A DNA stretch of 64,000 bases, from NCBI GenBank assembly GCA_965200435.1, contig OZ241337.1:1-64000 (forward strand), given 5' to 3'. Made by a program: the position numbers and the translations under genes. The DNA is from Bin75 sp965200435. GTDB lineage: Bacteria; Nitrospirota; Nitrospiria; Nitrospirales; UBA8639. The notes under the pieces are model-generated. The model did not search any database and was not told the DNA's origin. It was given only the letters and a program-made list of their open reading frames with translations. Each line of letters starts with the position of its first letter. Position 1 is the first letter of the stretch. Of the stretch, positions 1 through 8,119 are shown piece by piece.

Positions 1-214
1 GCTCTCCGACTCTCAATCCATACACCTTATCCTTTACTGGTCACACGCGCCCTCCCGTCGCAATGTTCATTCCGCTAGTGATGCATTTGCAATGACAACC
101 ATCTGCCCAGCAATATGCTAATCCGTTTGACGGTGTATCCTTTTCCTTTTTTGAGGACCGTGCATGACCCCCAAGGACGGTAAATCACCGTATGCTCTAC
201 ATACTCCGGCGCTC
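1..214. other. Sequence without a recognisable gene
   Basis: I see no convincing coding frame, tRNA or strong hairpin here. It lies downstream (on the minus strand) of the decayed manC-like gene, so it may be spacer or more decayed sequence that continues beyond the window edge. Confidence 0.4.
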
Positions 215-822
215 CTACTTCCCTAAAAAATAAACTAAAACTTTAATTTCTTGGGACTTTGGGCGCACCAATGTGGCGTCCGGCGTATCAATCACCACCA
301 TATCTGATAGTCCGATGGTCAGGACGAGTCGTTTGCTCGTGAAAAAGACGGAATCCCGACTGTCGATATCCATGATATTCCCTTTTGTGACGTTGCCTCG
401 CTTGTCCCGTGGTAAAAGTTTCTCCAAATTGCCCAATTCCCGATATCCAATCAGGAAAACCCGGCGGGAATCACCGCGGCTCGGGGCGACCGCTCCCTCA
501 ATCCATAGTCGATTGAGACGGATTTTAGCCGTTTGTATCGCTTGAGAAGCTGGTCCGCTGGTTCGAGCACAAAATGATCGGCCAATTCATTTTCCCAATT
601 TGTCAATTGCAGTTTGATCGTTTCGGCCTGGAACGCGTTAGGCACGACGCACACGTTTCGAGTCGGGACGACTTTCAGGACACGTCGGACCGTTTGTTGG
701 ATGAGGGTTTCTTCTCCAATGATTTGAAGAAGCTGTTTGGGAAACCGTTCCCTGCTGGTTAGGCCAAAACGGGTCCCGCTACCGCCGGCAAGAATAACCG
801 CGTACAGATGACGACTCATCAA
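215..822 (-). pseudogene. Mannose-1-phosphate guanylyltransferase (ManC-like), decayed
   Basis: The first 86 codons give a sugar-nucleotide transferase N-terminus with the AGGSGTRF nucleotide-binding loop and the FPKQ motif. The sequence then jumps to the family's late SIDYGL...ERSPRAAVIPAGF segment, so about 150 central residues are missing. Where the family has a Trp after AGF, there is a TGA (about 451-453). A few codons later, after LDIGNW, a base is missing and the C-terminal part (GNLEKLLPRDKRGNV..., VVIDTPDA) continues in another frame to 215. A deletion, a nonsense codon and a frameshift together make it non-functional. The intact enzyme makes GDP-mannose for surface polysaccharides. 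Its start overlaps the end of kdsC by 4 bp, so it was once the second gene of that operon. Confidence 0.85.
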
Positions 823-1364
823 TGACGATTCTCGTCGAATTTTACGCCCTGCGCAGCCAAAATCAGGTCCGCAACTTCCCTGACCGCTCCTTCACCTCCC
901 TTGGCCTTGCACACATACCCTGCCTTTTTCCGAACGGAATCGCGTCCGTTCGCGGGAGTGGCGGAAAATCCCACCGCCAGAAGCGCGGGTAGATCCGTCA
1001 CGTCATCTCCGATGTACGCGATTTTTTCGAGCGGGATACCGTACTTCGAAGCGAGTTCTTTCAAGACAGCCAGTTTGTCCGCAACGCCCTGGTGAATTTC
1101 AGAAATGCCGAGTTTGGCAGATCGAACGCTCACCAAAGGCGTTTGATCCATGGTGATGATCGCCGTCACCAATCCGGCTCTCTTTAACAGGATCAAGCCC
1201 AGACCGTCCCACGCGTTGAATTTTTTGGTCTGCTCACCCGAGTCTGAATAATAGAGGCCGCCGTCAGTCAGAACCCCATCGACGTCGGTCGCGACAAGCC
1301 GGACTTTTTTGAGCAATAGACGAGTGCGTGCAGACATTCGTCCGGAGCGAACGTTCATCTCCAT
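819..1364 (-). CDS. kdsC: 3-deoxy-D-manno-octulosonate 8-phosphate phosphatase (KdsC-type HAD)
   Basis: A 181-residue HAD phosphatase. The nucleophile motif DVDGVLTDG lies near residue 27, followed by the Trp-Asp-Gly segment (NAWDGLGL) typical of KdsC, and the late motif IGDDVTDLPAL. KdsC removes phosphate from KDO-8-phosphate in the cytoplasm to supply KDO for lipopolysaccharide core. The usual SGR motif of the second HAD region reads TMDQTP here, a divergence. Length fits the family. The start is uncertain: internal ATGs at 1358 and 1337 also give complete proteins. Related nonulosonate or mannose-pathway HAD phosphatases cannot be excluded given the neighbouring manC remnant, but LPS genes lie just upstream, supporting KDO. 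Confidence 0.8.
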   Translation of the reverse strand: MEMNVRSGRMSARTRLLLKKVRLVATDVDGVLTDGGLYYSDSGEQTKKFNAWDGLGLILLKRAGLVTAIITMDQTPLVSVRSAKLGISEIHQGVADKLAVLKELASKYGIPLEKIAYIGDDVTDLPALLAVGFSATPANGRDSVRKKAGYVCKAKGGEGAVREVADLILAAQGVKFDENRH

Positions 1365-1594
1365 TGGTTCTCAAAACGACCGGAGCGCCATGTCAACACA
1401 CTCCATTTTTTTAGTCAAAGACGTTTTTCGTATCCCTGAGCAACCAGGAGGCATACGATCTATCCTCTGCCGCCATTGTAAATGTTCGTTGATTCGTTGA
1501 CAAAATCAGAGGCCGTTCCTTTAGTATCCTCCTTGCAGGACTTTCTGTTGTCAGCCTCTCGATTTTTAGCGGGACTCCAGGCCTTTCTCTTCTG

Positions 1595-1646
1595 CCTCTC
1601 CATTCGTGAGGACTCGCCTGCCTCTCCATTCGTGAGGACTCGCCTG
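1595..1646. repeat. Perfect 26-bp tandem duplication
   Basis: Two identical 26-bp units (1595-1620 and 1621-1646), each beginning CCTCTCCATTCG and ending GACTCGCCTG, follow each other with no gap. They lie in the 349-bp spacer (1365-1713) between divergent kdsC and lptF, so they probably sit in or near the promoter region. Perfect identity suggests a recent duplication. Confidence 0.9.
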
Positions 1647-1713
1647 GAACGGAGCACCGGACTCCCAATGAAGGCTGTCGGGAAGGACTAACGACAATGA
1701 GCGAACGCAGGCT

Positions 1714-2799
1714 ATGACGACCATTCTTGACCGCTACATTTTGAAAGAACTGTTCGGTCCCTTCTTCATCAGCCTTTGCATCCTTTGCTTTATCGTCTTG
1801 ACCAAAGAGATGCTCCGCTTGATTGAATTGCTGGTCACCAACGGGGTGAGCCTTCTGGCCGTCTTTAAGATTATCGTCCACCTCATGCCTTCATTTTTGG
1901 TGCTGACGCTTCCCATGGCCTGCCTGATTTCTTCGATCACCACCTTCAGTCGATTTTCCTTCGACAAGGAACTCGTCGCCATGCGAACGGCCGGGTTGAG
2001 CTTGCTCAGGATTGCGTTTCCCGTTTTTGTCTTTTCATTTCTCGTGTTTCTGGCGACGCTGTTCCTTTCACAATGGGGCCAGCCATGGTCGTCAATTTCT
2101 CTAAAAAAACTGGCCATCAGCCTGATCCAGAATCAATTGCACCTGACGTTGGAACAAGGCGCATTCAATGAGCCGTCGGACAACCTGATGATTTTCGTTC
2201 CCAAGCCAGAGCCCGGAGAAAAAGCCAAGGGGATCTTCATCCTGGACCAGCGTGATCCGGCGCAAGAGATCATCGTCACGGCTCAAACTTTTCATATGCT
2301 CAACAATCCACAACGCAAGCAATTCGGCATTCGATTATATGAAGGTGAAATTCACCACGCTCCCCAGGAAGGCACCCAACACCACCGGGTGGCATTCTCC
2401 ACGTACGATCTCAAAATGGATCTGTCCCCGGCTATCACTGTCGAAAAGCCCCAGCGTCCAGACTATCAACACATTATAGACGAATTGGAAAAATCCGGCT
2501 GGCGGGACACCGGGATGTTGCGCCGCCTCATGGAATACTACAAAGACCTGGGGTTTCCCATCGCAACGCTCATTCTCGGTGTCTTAGGCATGCCGGTCGG
2601 CATTGTTTCAAAACGCACGGGACGCATGAGAGGGTTCGTTTTGGGACTTTTCATCATGGTGGGCTATTATTTACTCAACGTCCTGGGAGAGTTTTCTGTC
2701 ACGGCCTTGTTCCTGCCTCCGTTTGCCGGAGCGTGGCTCCCTAACATCCTCTTACTTCTGATGACATTGATACTGTTTTATCAAGCTAGCCGGCACTGA
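1714..2799 (+). CDS. lptF: LPS export ABC transporter permease LptF
   Basis: A 361-residue YjgP/YjgQ-family inner-membrane protein. It begins with the family's short amphipathic segment (DRYILKELFGPF) and has paired hydrophobic segments at about residues 15-35, 50-75 and 95-120, a periplasmic beta-jellyroll region at about 130-250, and three more segments near the C-terminus (about 275-360). LptF pairs with LptG and the LptB ATPase to extract lipopolysaccharide from the inner membrane and pass it to the LptC-LptA bridge. The stop is followed after one base by the lptG start, so the two are co-transcribed. Confidence 0.92.
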   Translation: MTTILDRYILKELFGPFFISLCILCFIVLTKEMLRLIELLVTNGVSLLAVFKIIVHLMPSFLVLTLPMACLISSITTFSRFSFDKELVAMRTAGLSLLRIAFPVFVFSFLVFLATLFLSQWGQPWSSISLKKLAISLIQNQLHLTLEQGAFNEPSDNLMIFVPKPEPGEKAKGIFILDQRDPAQEIIVTAQTFHMLNNPQRKQFGIRLYEGEIHHAPQEGTQHHRVAFSTYDLKMDLSPAITVEKPQRPDYQHIIDELEKSGWRDTGMLRRLMEYYKDLGFPIATLILGVLGMPVGIVSKRTGRMRGFVLGLFIMVGYYLLNVLGEFSVTALFLPPFAGAWLPNILLLLMTLILFYQASRH

Positions 2800-2800
2800 C

Positions 2801-3892
2801 ATGGGCATCTTGTTTTGGTACATCGTTCGACATTATCTCGGGATTCTGTCTCTGTGTCTTACTGGGCTTGTCACCATATACCTGGTGATCGACTTTTTTG
2901 AAAAACTGCGGAAGTTTCTTCGCCATGATGCAGAACTCGCTTCCATGGTAATGTATTTCCTCTGCAAAATCCCGGACATTACCTTTCAACTTGCACCTTT
3001 TGCCGTCCTCATGGCTTCCCTTCTCGCCGTTGGACTCCTGAACAAAAATCAGGAAATCACCGCGATGCGTAGTTGTGGAGTCGGCATCTTTCACGTTACG
3101 ATGCCCTTCCTGGCAGTGGCGGGCCTCGTCATCGTCATCCTGTTGGGTTTGACGGCAGTCGTGATCCCTTTGGCCAAGGCCAAGGGAGAATACATTCGAA
3201 CCGTAGAGATCCGGAAAAAACCACAACCGCTTTCTTTTACAAGCGAAAATTTGTGGCTGCATATTCGGGAACATGCCCTTATGCACGTCGAACGAGTTGA
3301 TCCTGACGGCATGCAGCTACACAAAGTCACGCTCTATCGGCTGAATGACCAATTCTCATTGGATGCTTTGTTCACGGCAGCCAGCGCCGTTTTTGAGGAC
3401 AACCGATGGTCCTTACGCGAGATTGAACACCGGAAGATCAAACCTGACGGCACGATCGAGAGGATTCGATTGACGAGCCTTCCCCTGGCGTTGCCCTTGA
3501 CTCCCGAAGATTTGAAAGATTGGAACGCTCTCGAGCCCGAACAGATGACGTTCAACCAACTCGGCACCCACATTGAGCGGTTAGAGCAAGAACAACAGAA
3601 CGCGACAAAATTTCTTGCCGATTATTGGAGGCGAGTGGCGTTTGCTTTCGTCCCGTTGATCATGACTGTTCTGGGAGTGTCCATCGGACTCTTGGAAACC
3701 GGCACCAGGACAGCCAGTGTTGCGAAAGGCGTTGGTCAGGCCTTAAGCATCAGTTTCGTGTTCTGGGTCACGAATTCCGTGGGCGTGACGTTAGGAAAAA
3801 GCGGGGCACTCCTTCCCGCGGTTGCCGCCTGGGTCGCGTGCGTGATGTTTCTCATTGTCAGTATCAATATTTTTCTGAAAGTGCGATACTAA
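2801..3892 (+). CDS. lptG: LPS export ABC transporter permease LptG
   Basis: A 363-residue YjgP/YjgQ-family permease with the same plan as its upstream neighbour: N-terminal membrane segments, a periplasmic beta-jellyroll (about 140-260) and C-terminal membrane segments from about 275. The motif NKNQEITAMRSCGV matches the LptF/G coupling region. It is the second half of the LPS extractor. Its TAA stop (3890-3892) coincides with the stop triplet in the terminal inverted repeat of the dispersed element that starts here, so the element either inserted at the stop or supplied it. Confidence 0.92.
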   Translation: MGILFWYIVRHYLGILSLCLTGLVTIYLVIDFFEKLRKFLRHDAELASMVMYFLCKIPDITFQLAPFAVLMASLLAVGLLNKNQEITAMRSCGVGIFHVTMPFLAVAGLVIVILLGLTAVVIPLAKAKGEYIRTVEIRKKPQPLSFTSENLWLHIREHALMHVERVDPDGMQLHKVTLYRLNDQFSLDALFTAASAVFEDNRWSLREIEHRKIKPDGTIERIRLTSLPLALPLTPEDLKDWNALEPEQMTFNQLGTHIERLEQEQQNATKFLADYWRRVAFAFVPLIMTVLGVSIGLLETGTRTASVAKGVGQALSISFVFWVTNSVGVTLGKSGALLPAVAAWVACVMFLIVSINIFLKVRY

Positions 3893-4037
3893 AGAATCTC
3901 TGATTTCGTGTGAGAGCGGGATGCAGGGCCAGGCGTCCCGGAGCAAAACCCGAAGCGTATCAGAAAGAGAGGTGAGGGTTGAGCAAGGACACCACGCCGC
4001 CATGCGCCCGATCGTGCACGAAATCAGAGGTTTCCTA
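3889..4037. repeat. Dispersed ~145-bp inverted-end element, copy A (full)
   Basis: A full copy in what I call orientation 1. The left end aligns with the consensus TTAGGGAACCTCTGATT and the right end is its inverted form AATCAGAGGTTTCCTAA. The interior carries GATGCAG, GGCGTCCCGGAGC, AGCGTATCAGA and GAGGTGAGGGTTGAGC, shared with copies at 20987, 55327, 58643 and 63729. It contains no convincing open reading frame. It separates lptG from the ketosynthase gene. Size, inverted ends and dispersal fit a MITE-like or REP-like non-autonomous element. Confidence 0.9.
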
Positions 4038-4093
4038 AGAGACGAGTCACAAAGCCTGACTCAAGAGAGTTTCGCCACAACACGTTTGAACGC

Positions 4094-5392
4094 ATGACAC
4101 CTACAGTCGTGGTGACCGGCCTTGGAATCGTGAGCCCCATTGGCATCGGCGTCGACACATTCTGGAACAATGCCATCGCAGGCCGTTCCGGTATCATGAA
4201 ACTCCGTTCCTTTGAACACCTGCCGGCTGAAACCTATCGCTCTCGTGTTGCCGGACAGATTCAGGACTTTAATCCTCAAGCCTTTGGCAATGAAGGCCTC
4301 ACCGATCGAGTGGACCGCTATGCCCAATTCGGTCTGGCCGTCACAAAAGAGGCGCTCGACGATGCTGGAATCCGGCTGGAAAACGAATTGCCCGAACGCG
4401 TTGGCGTCATGGTCGGCGCGGGTATGGGCGGTATGCTGATGGGTGAACGCGAAATCACTCAACTGTACGAGACGAGAAAGCCGAGTCGCGTCCATCCTTC
4501 TTTCATCCCCACCATCACTCTTAATTCGGCCTCGGGCATTCTTGCCTTGGCCTTTGGAGCCAAAGGACCAAACCTTACCATCTCAACGGCCTGTTCATCC
4601 GGCATCCATGCCATTGGTCAAGCCTTGAATGCCATTCGTTCGAACAACGCGGACGTCATGATTGCGGTAGGTTCCGACGCGAGTATCACTCCGTTGGTCT
4701 TTGCCGGTTTTTGTTCCCTTCGGGCTTTGTCGAGCAAATACAATGAGGCTCCGACTCGTGCCTCCCGGCCGTTCGATCGTGGCCGGGATGGATTTGTCAT
4801 GGGCGAAGGGGCCGGGGCCCTGATCCTCGAAACCCTGCAACATGCCAGACGCCGGAACGCCCGGATTTATGCAGAAGTCGCCGGCTATGCATCGACCAGC
4901 GAAGCCCACCATATGGTTGTGCCCAGGGAGGACGGGACCGACATCGCGAGGACCATAACCCTTGCCCTGAATGACGCCAAAATCCGACCCGCACAGATTG
5001 ATTACGTGAATGCCCATGCCACGTCAACCATGATCGGCGACGAAGTCGAAATCCGTGGAATCCGCCAAGTGTTCAAACGCCGAGCCGATACACTCTTCAT
5101 TAGTGCCACCAAATCCTTGATCGGACATACCTTGGGGGCTGCCGGAGCGATTGGGGCTGTAACGACTCTCATGACCATGAAAACGGACTTGGTGCATCCG
5201 ACCGTCAATTACGAAAATCCGGACCCTGAATGCCAACTGGCTGGGATTTCCTCATCCGTCCAAAAGGGGCATGTGAACGTTGCCATTGCCAACGCGTTCG
5301 GATTCGGTAGCAATAACGGGGTCTTGGTATTCAAACGATTCGTGACGCGGCAACCACGTTCATCCGGCAGAAAGGACAGCAAAACAAGATGA
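4094..5392 (+). CDS. Beta-ketoacyl-ACP synthase II-type condensing enzyme
   Basis: A 432-residue thiolase-fold ketosynthase. The active-site Cys is in STACSSG (Cys167), and the two catalytic His are in NAHAT (His308) and SLIGHT (His345), the FabF arrangement. The enzyme would extend an acyl chain on ACP by decarboxylative condensation with malonyl-ACP. The next genes are a dedicated acyl carrier protein (28 bp downstream) and lpxD, so the product may be an acyl group for lipid A or another envelope lipid rather than bulk fatty acid. I give no fabF symbol because the housekeeping copy may lie elsewhere. Confidence 0.88.
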   Translation: MTPTVVVTGLGIVSPIGIGVDTFWNNAIAGRSGIMKLRSFEHLPAETYRSRVAGQIQDFNPQAFGNEGLTDRVDRYAQFGLAVTKEALDDAGIRLENELPERVGVMVGAGMGGMLMGEREITQLYETRKPSRVHPSFIPTITLNSASGILALAFGAKGPNLTISTACSSGIHAIGQALNAIRSNNADVMIAVGSDASITPLVFAGFCSLRALSSKYNEAPTRASRPFDRGRDGFVMGEGAGALILETLQHARRRNARIYAEVAGYASTSEAHHMVVPREDGTDIARTITLALNDAKIRPAQIDYVNAHATSTMIGDEVEIRGIRQVFKRRADTLFISATKSLIGHTLGAAGAIGAVTTLMTMKTDLVHPTVNYENPDPECQLAGISSSVQKGHVNVAIANAFGFGSNNGVLVFKRFVTRQPRSSGRKDSKTR

Positions 5393-5420
5393 TGGCACAG
5401 ACCAAGACAGGAAAGGACGA

Positions 5421-5864
5421 ATGACGGCTTTGTCTCCGATTTGGCGTCAAATTCAGGAGGCCCTTGCGACCTTCCTTCGACGGGAGTCTTCCACGATCAG
5501 GCCTGACCATCACCTCCGTGAAGATTTGGGGTTGGATTCCCTGATGATCTTTGAATTATTATACGAACTCGAAAAAGCCTTTGATCTCGAAATCCCCAAT
5601 GAAGACCTGCCCGGGCTTCAAACCTTGGGCGACATCGTCAACTATGTGGAAGCACAAACTCGTTCGTCGAGACCTACGGCCAATGCCGCCGGCGCTCCAC
5701 GCTCCAAGGGCAAGACCCTCAGGCCAAAGGCCATCACTTCTTCAACCCAAAAAGCGCCGGACAAATTGAAATCGCAGGCCGATACGAAAGGGAAAAAGCG
5801 TTTCTCAGGGTCCACCGTAAAAACACGTTCGACACCTACAAAATTCAAAGAAAAAATGCCATGA
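5421..5864 (+). CDS. Acyl carrier protein with long basic C-terminal tail
   Basis: Residues 1-80 form an acyl carrier domain with the phosphopantetheine site DLGLDSLMI (Ser40) and a normal helix II and III. ACPs are usually about 80 residues; this one has 147. The extra 65 or so residues are rich in Lys, Arg, Ser, Thr and Pro and strongly basic, the opposite of the acidic ACP core. A ribosome-binding site (AGGAAAGGA) precedes the ATG. The gene overlaps lpxD by 4 bp and follows the ketosynthase, so it is likely the acyl donor partner of one or both. The tail could tether it to membrane phospholipid or to an acidic partner; that is inference. Confidence 0.85.
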   Translation: MTALSPIWRQIQEALATFLRRESSTIRPDHHLREDLGLDSLMIFELLYELEKAFDLEIPNEDLPGLQTLGDIVNYVEAQTRSSRPTANAAGAPRSKGKTLRPKAITSSTQKAPDKLKSQADTKGKKRFSGSTVKTRSTPTKFKEKMP

Positions 5865-6934
5865 CTTCTCCAACGTCTGCCGGGTATCCATTAGCCGAAT
5901 TAGCCCGTGCCATCGGTGCGCGACTTCATGGCTCGACAAAGCTTCGTATTACAGGCGTCAACAGTCTCGAACAGGCAACACCGGGCGATCTGACTTTCCT
6001 GGCCGGTCATCGATTGCTCAAGGAAGCCCTGCAATCGAAGGCCTCGGCTTTCATCGTGCCCCAATACTATCCTGACTTGCACAGTGCCCAGTTGGTCTCG
6101 GCTCAGCCTCATTTCGACTTTATCCGGTTGATTGCCCGTTTTTTCACGAAAAACGTCTCTCCCACGGGAATTGCTCAAAACGTCGTCAAAGGTACTGACG
6201 TGAACCTGGGCAACGATCTTTTCATCGGACCCTTCGTCACGATTGGCCATCACACGACTATTGGGGACCGGGTGATGATCTATCCTGGAGTCTTTTTAGG
6301 AGACGGCGTCACCATCGGTGACGACGCCGTACTTCACCCGAACGTGAGCGTTCTGGATGGATGCCGGATAGGTTCCCGGGTGATCATCCACGCCGGAGCC
6401 GTCATTGGAAGTGATGGTTTTGGGTATGTTCAACACAAAAACTGCCATCATAAGATTCCGCAACGGGGAATCGTGGTCATTGAAGACGACGTAGAAATTG
6501 GGGCCAACGTGACCATTGACCGGGCCACGTTCGGACAAACCCACGTCAAGCAGGGAACCAAAATTGACAACTTGGTCCAGATTGCCCACAACGTCACCGT
6601 AGGAGAACACGGGATCATCGTGGCACAGGTCGGTATTGCGGGCAGCACGTCGATCGGCAAACAGGTCATGATAGGTGGGCAGGCCGGCCTGATTGATCAT
6701 CTCACGGTCGGAGATCAGGCCATGATTGCGGCAGGAGCGGGAATCGAAAAAGACGTGGAACCCGGCGTCACGATGTCCGGGCGGCCGGCGAAACAACACG
6801 TAGTCTTTTTACGCACTCACGTTCTGGCACAGCACCTTCCCGAACTCTATAGACGGGTCTCAAACCTGGAAAAACGTCTTGCCGCCATAGAAGACAAGCC
6901 ATCCCCAAATCGGAAAACTCGGAAGGCGACCTGA
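5861..6934 (+). CDS. lpxD: UDP-3-O-(3-hydroxyacyl)glucosamine N-acyltransferase LpxD
   Basis: A 357-residue protein with the LpxD N-terminal uridine-binding domain (about 1-100), then a left-handed beta-helix of hexapeptide repeats (about 105-300, such as IGDDAV, IGSRVI, IGSDGF). The segment NLVQIAHNVTVGE carries the catalytic His. LpxD transfers a 3-hydroxyacyl chain from ACP to UDP-3-O-acylglucosamine in lipid A synthesis. It overlaps the ACP gene by 4 bp. The C-terminus ends in a coiled segment and a basic tail. Family length is about 340. Confidence 0.92.
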   Translation: MTSPTSAGYPLAELARAIGARLHGSTKLRITGVNSLEQATPGDLTFLAGHRLLKEALQSKASAFIVPQYYPDLHSAQLVSAQPHFDFIRLIARFFTKNVSPTGIAQNVVKGTDVNLGNDLFIGPFVTIGHHTTIGDRVMIYPGVFLGDGVTIGDDAVLHPNVSVLDGCRIGSRVIIHAGAVIGSDGFGYVQHKNCHHKIPQRGIVVIEDDVEIGANVTIDRATFGQTHVKQGTKIDNLVQIAHNVTVGEHGIIVAQVGIAGSTSIGKQVMIGGQAGLIDHLTVGDQAMIAAGAGIEKDVEPGVTMSGRPAKQHVVFLRTHVLAQHLPELYRRVSNLEKRLAAIEDKPSPNRKTRKAT

Positions 6935-6959
6935 CGACAAACGGGCAACGAAGGGCTGC

Positions 6960-7496
6960 TTACTTTTTGCCTGCCAGCGGAGGAATAACCGACCGCCAGG
7001 TAAACAATTTGCCCCAGAAAAACCCCGCCCACGGCAGGGCAAAAGCTGCCATATAGTCTAAGGAACCAGAACTGAAGCTCCAAGCCGACAGCCCGATCAG
7101 CCCCCCAATTCCCACTACGTAGGCAACCGGCACCAGATTTCGACCGGCATGCTGCAACTCCACTTCTGCAGAGACTTTTTTGAGTCGTTGCGATCCCCGG
7201 CTGTTGGAAGACCTCATGCGACTTGCCCAAAATTCAGGAAACGCTTGAAACAAATAGCGATGATAGCGCGTTTGGCTCCACCCAAGCAGAATCCCGGCCA
7301 GCAACAGGACCGAACTTTTGAGAAACGTCCATTCGTCGTAAGTTTCAACAAATAACTGGTACACCAACGCAAGAATACCCACGATCATGGCCAACAATCC
7401 CAACAGGCCCGATGGAAACAAAATGTAAGTGCGGATATAATTTTCAGCAAGTTGCGTCTCATTCTCCTTCCGGTGAGCCGTGATAATTTTTCCCAT
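6960..7496 (-). CDS. Small predicted inner-membrane protein, unknown function
   Basis: A 178-residue protein from the ATG at 7496 (MGKIITAHRKENETQ). It has two hydrophobic segments near residues 28-45 and 60-78 and two more in the C-terminal third (about 120-160), separated by a basic segment (SRMRSSNSRGSQRLKK). I do not recognise a named family. A longer frame upstream is rejected because it would run over yacG, which ends 20 bp before this start. The two genes are probably co-transcribed. It is convergent with lpxD. Confidence 0.6.
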   Translation of the reverse strand: MGKIITAHRKENETQLAENYIRTYILFPSGLLGLLAMIVGILALVYQLFVETYDEWTFLKSSVLLLAGILLGWSQTRYHRYLFQAFPEFWASRMRSSNSRGSQRLKKVSAEVELQHAGRNLVPVAYVVGIGGLIGLSAWSFSSGSLDYMAAFALPWAGFFWGKLFTWRSVIPPLAGKK

Positions 7497-7515
7497 GGGA
7501 CTATTTGCTTTGCAA

Positions 7516-7704
7516 TTACATGTCTGTCGAAGGAGTTTCTTCGACCGGAACGGACGCAGGTTGCTGGGAATCTTCAGGAATCCAGTAGTCGGCGTTGAGC
7601 CAAGCCCCGAGATCGATGGTTCGACACCGTTCCGAGCAGAACGGATAAAATGGATTAGATCTCCCGGCAACGGGGTGTCGGCAAGCAGGACACGGCGTCA
7701 TCAT
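7516..7704 (-). CDS. yacG: DNA gyrase inhibitor YacG-type zinc protein
   Basis: A 62-residue zinc-binding protein starting at an ATG pair (7701-7704). It shows the YacG pattern: CPAC near the start, then PFCSERC, then RTIDLGAWLNADYWIP. The four Cys bind one zinc. In E. coli YacG binds GyrB and blocks DNA binding; in other bacteria the role is less clear. It precedes a small membrane protein gene on the same strand. Confidence 0.85.
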   Translation of the reverse strand: MMTPCPACRHPVAGRSNPFYPFCSERCRTIDLGAWLNADYWIPEDSQQPASVPVEETPSTDM

Positions 7705-7912
7705 ACGAAAAAGTATATCAAGACGATGCATGCCAAGGAAACACATGCTTCTCCGCAAAAATGGGACGGCATGCCCTTCGTCCCTTCACAAGAACATGTC
7801 TCCGCGCCATCATCATTGCAAACTCACATTGAAGCAGTGTACAAATCCAAGAAGAACATGCCTCGCAAGGAGAATCGTCAATTCACACTATGAGGAAGGA
7901 ATCCGTCTATTT

Positions 7913-8098
7913 ATGAAAAACGTACAAATTGTTTTCAATATCCAAGTCCCCGATCACGTCTCGGAGGATGAGGTGAACTCCAGACTTCATCAAGTGATCA
8001 GTACCCTCATGGCGCAAGAATTTGGCGGGAATTCATTAATCGACCAGCCGGCGGGACTCCCCCCGGACGGTCATGACGGACAAGTCGGGCATGCCTGA
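7913..8098 (+). CDS. Small hypothetical protein (61 aa)
   Basis: A 61-codon frame starting MKNVQIVFNIQVPDHVSEDE, with the ribosome-binding-like AGGAAGGA about 12 bases upstream. The sequence looks protein-like (alternating hydrophobic beta segment, then an amphipathic helix around DEVNSRLHQVISTLMAQ) with a Gly/Pro-rich tail. No family recognised. It is convergent with the efflux operon, ending 22 bp before it. Stretch 7705-7912 upstream holds no other clear gene. Confidence 0.5.
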   Translation: MKNVQIVFNIQVPDHVSEDEVNSRLHQVISTLMAQEFGGNSLIDQPAGLPPDGHDGQVGHA

Positions 8099-8119
8099 CT
8101 CCCCCATTTCCTCCCGTTT

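Noticed and set aside
1501..1525. AAAATCAGAGGCCGTTCCTTTAG-like sequence resembling the 145-bp element end
   Set aside because: Shares only short blocks with the end and no interior or second end. Chance similarity is likely.
7497..7670. 58-residue N-terminal extension of the membrane protein at 6960
   Set aside because: The extension lies over yacG in another frame and lacks membrane-protein character. The ATG at 7496 is preferred.
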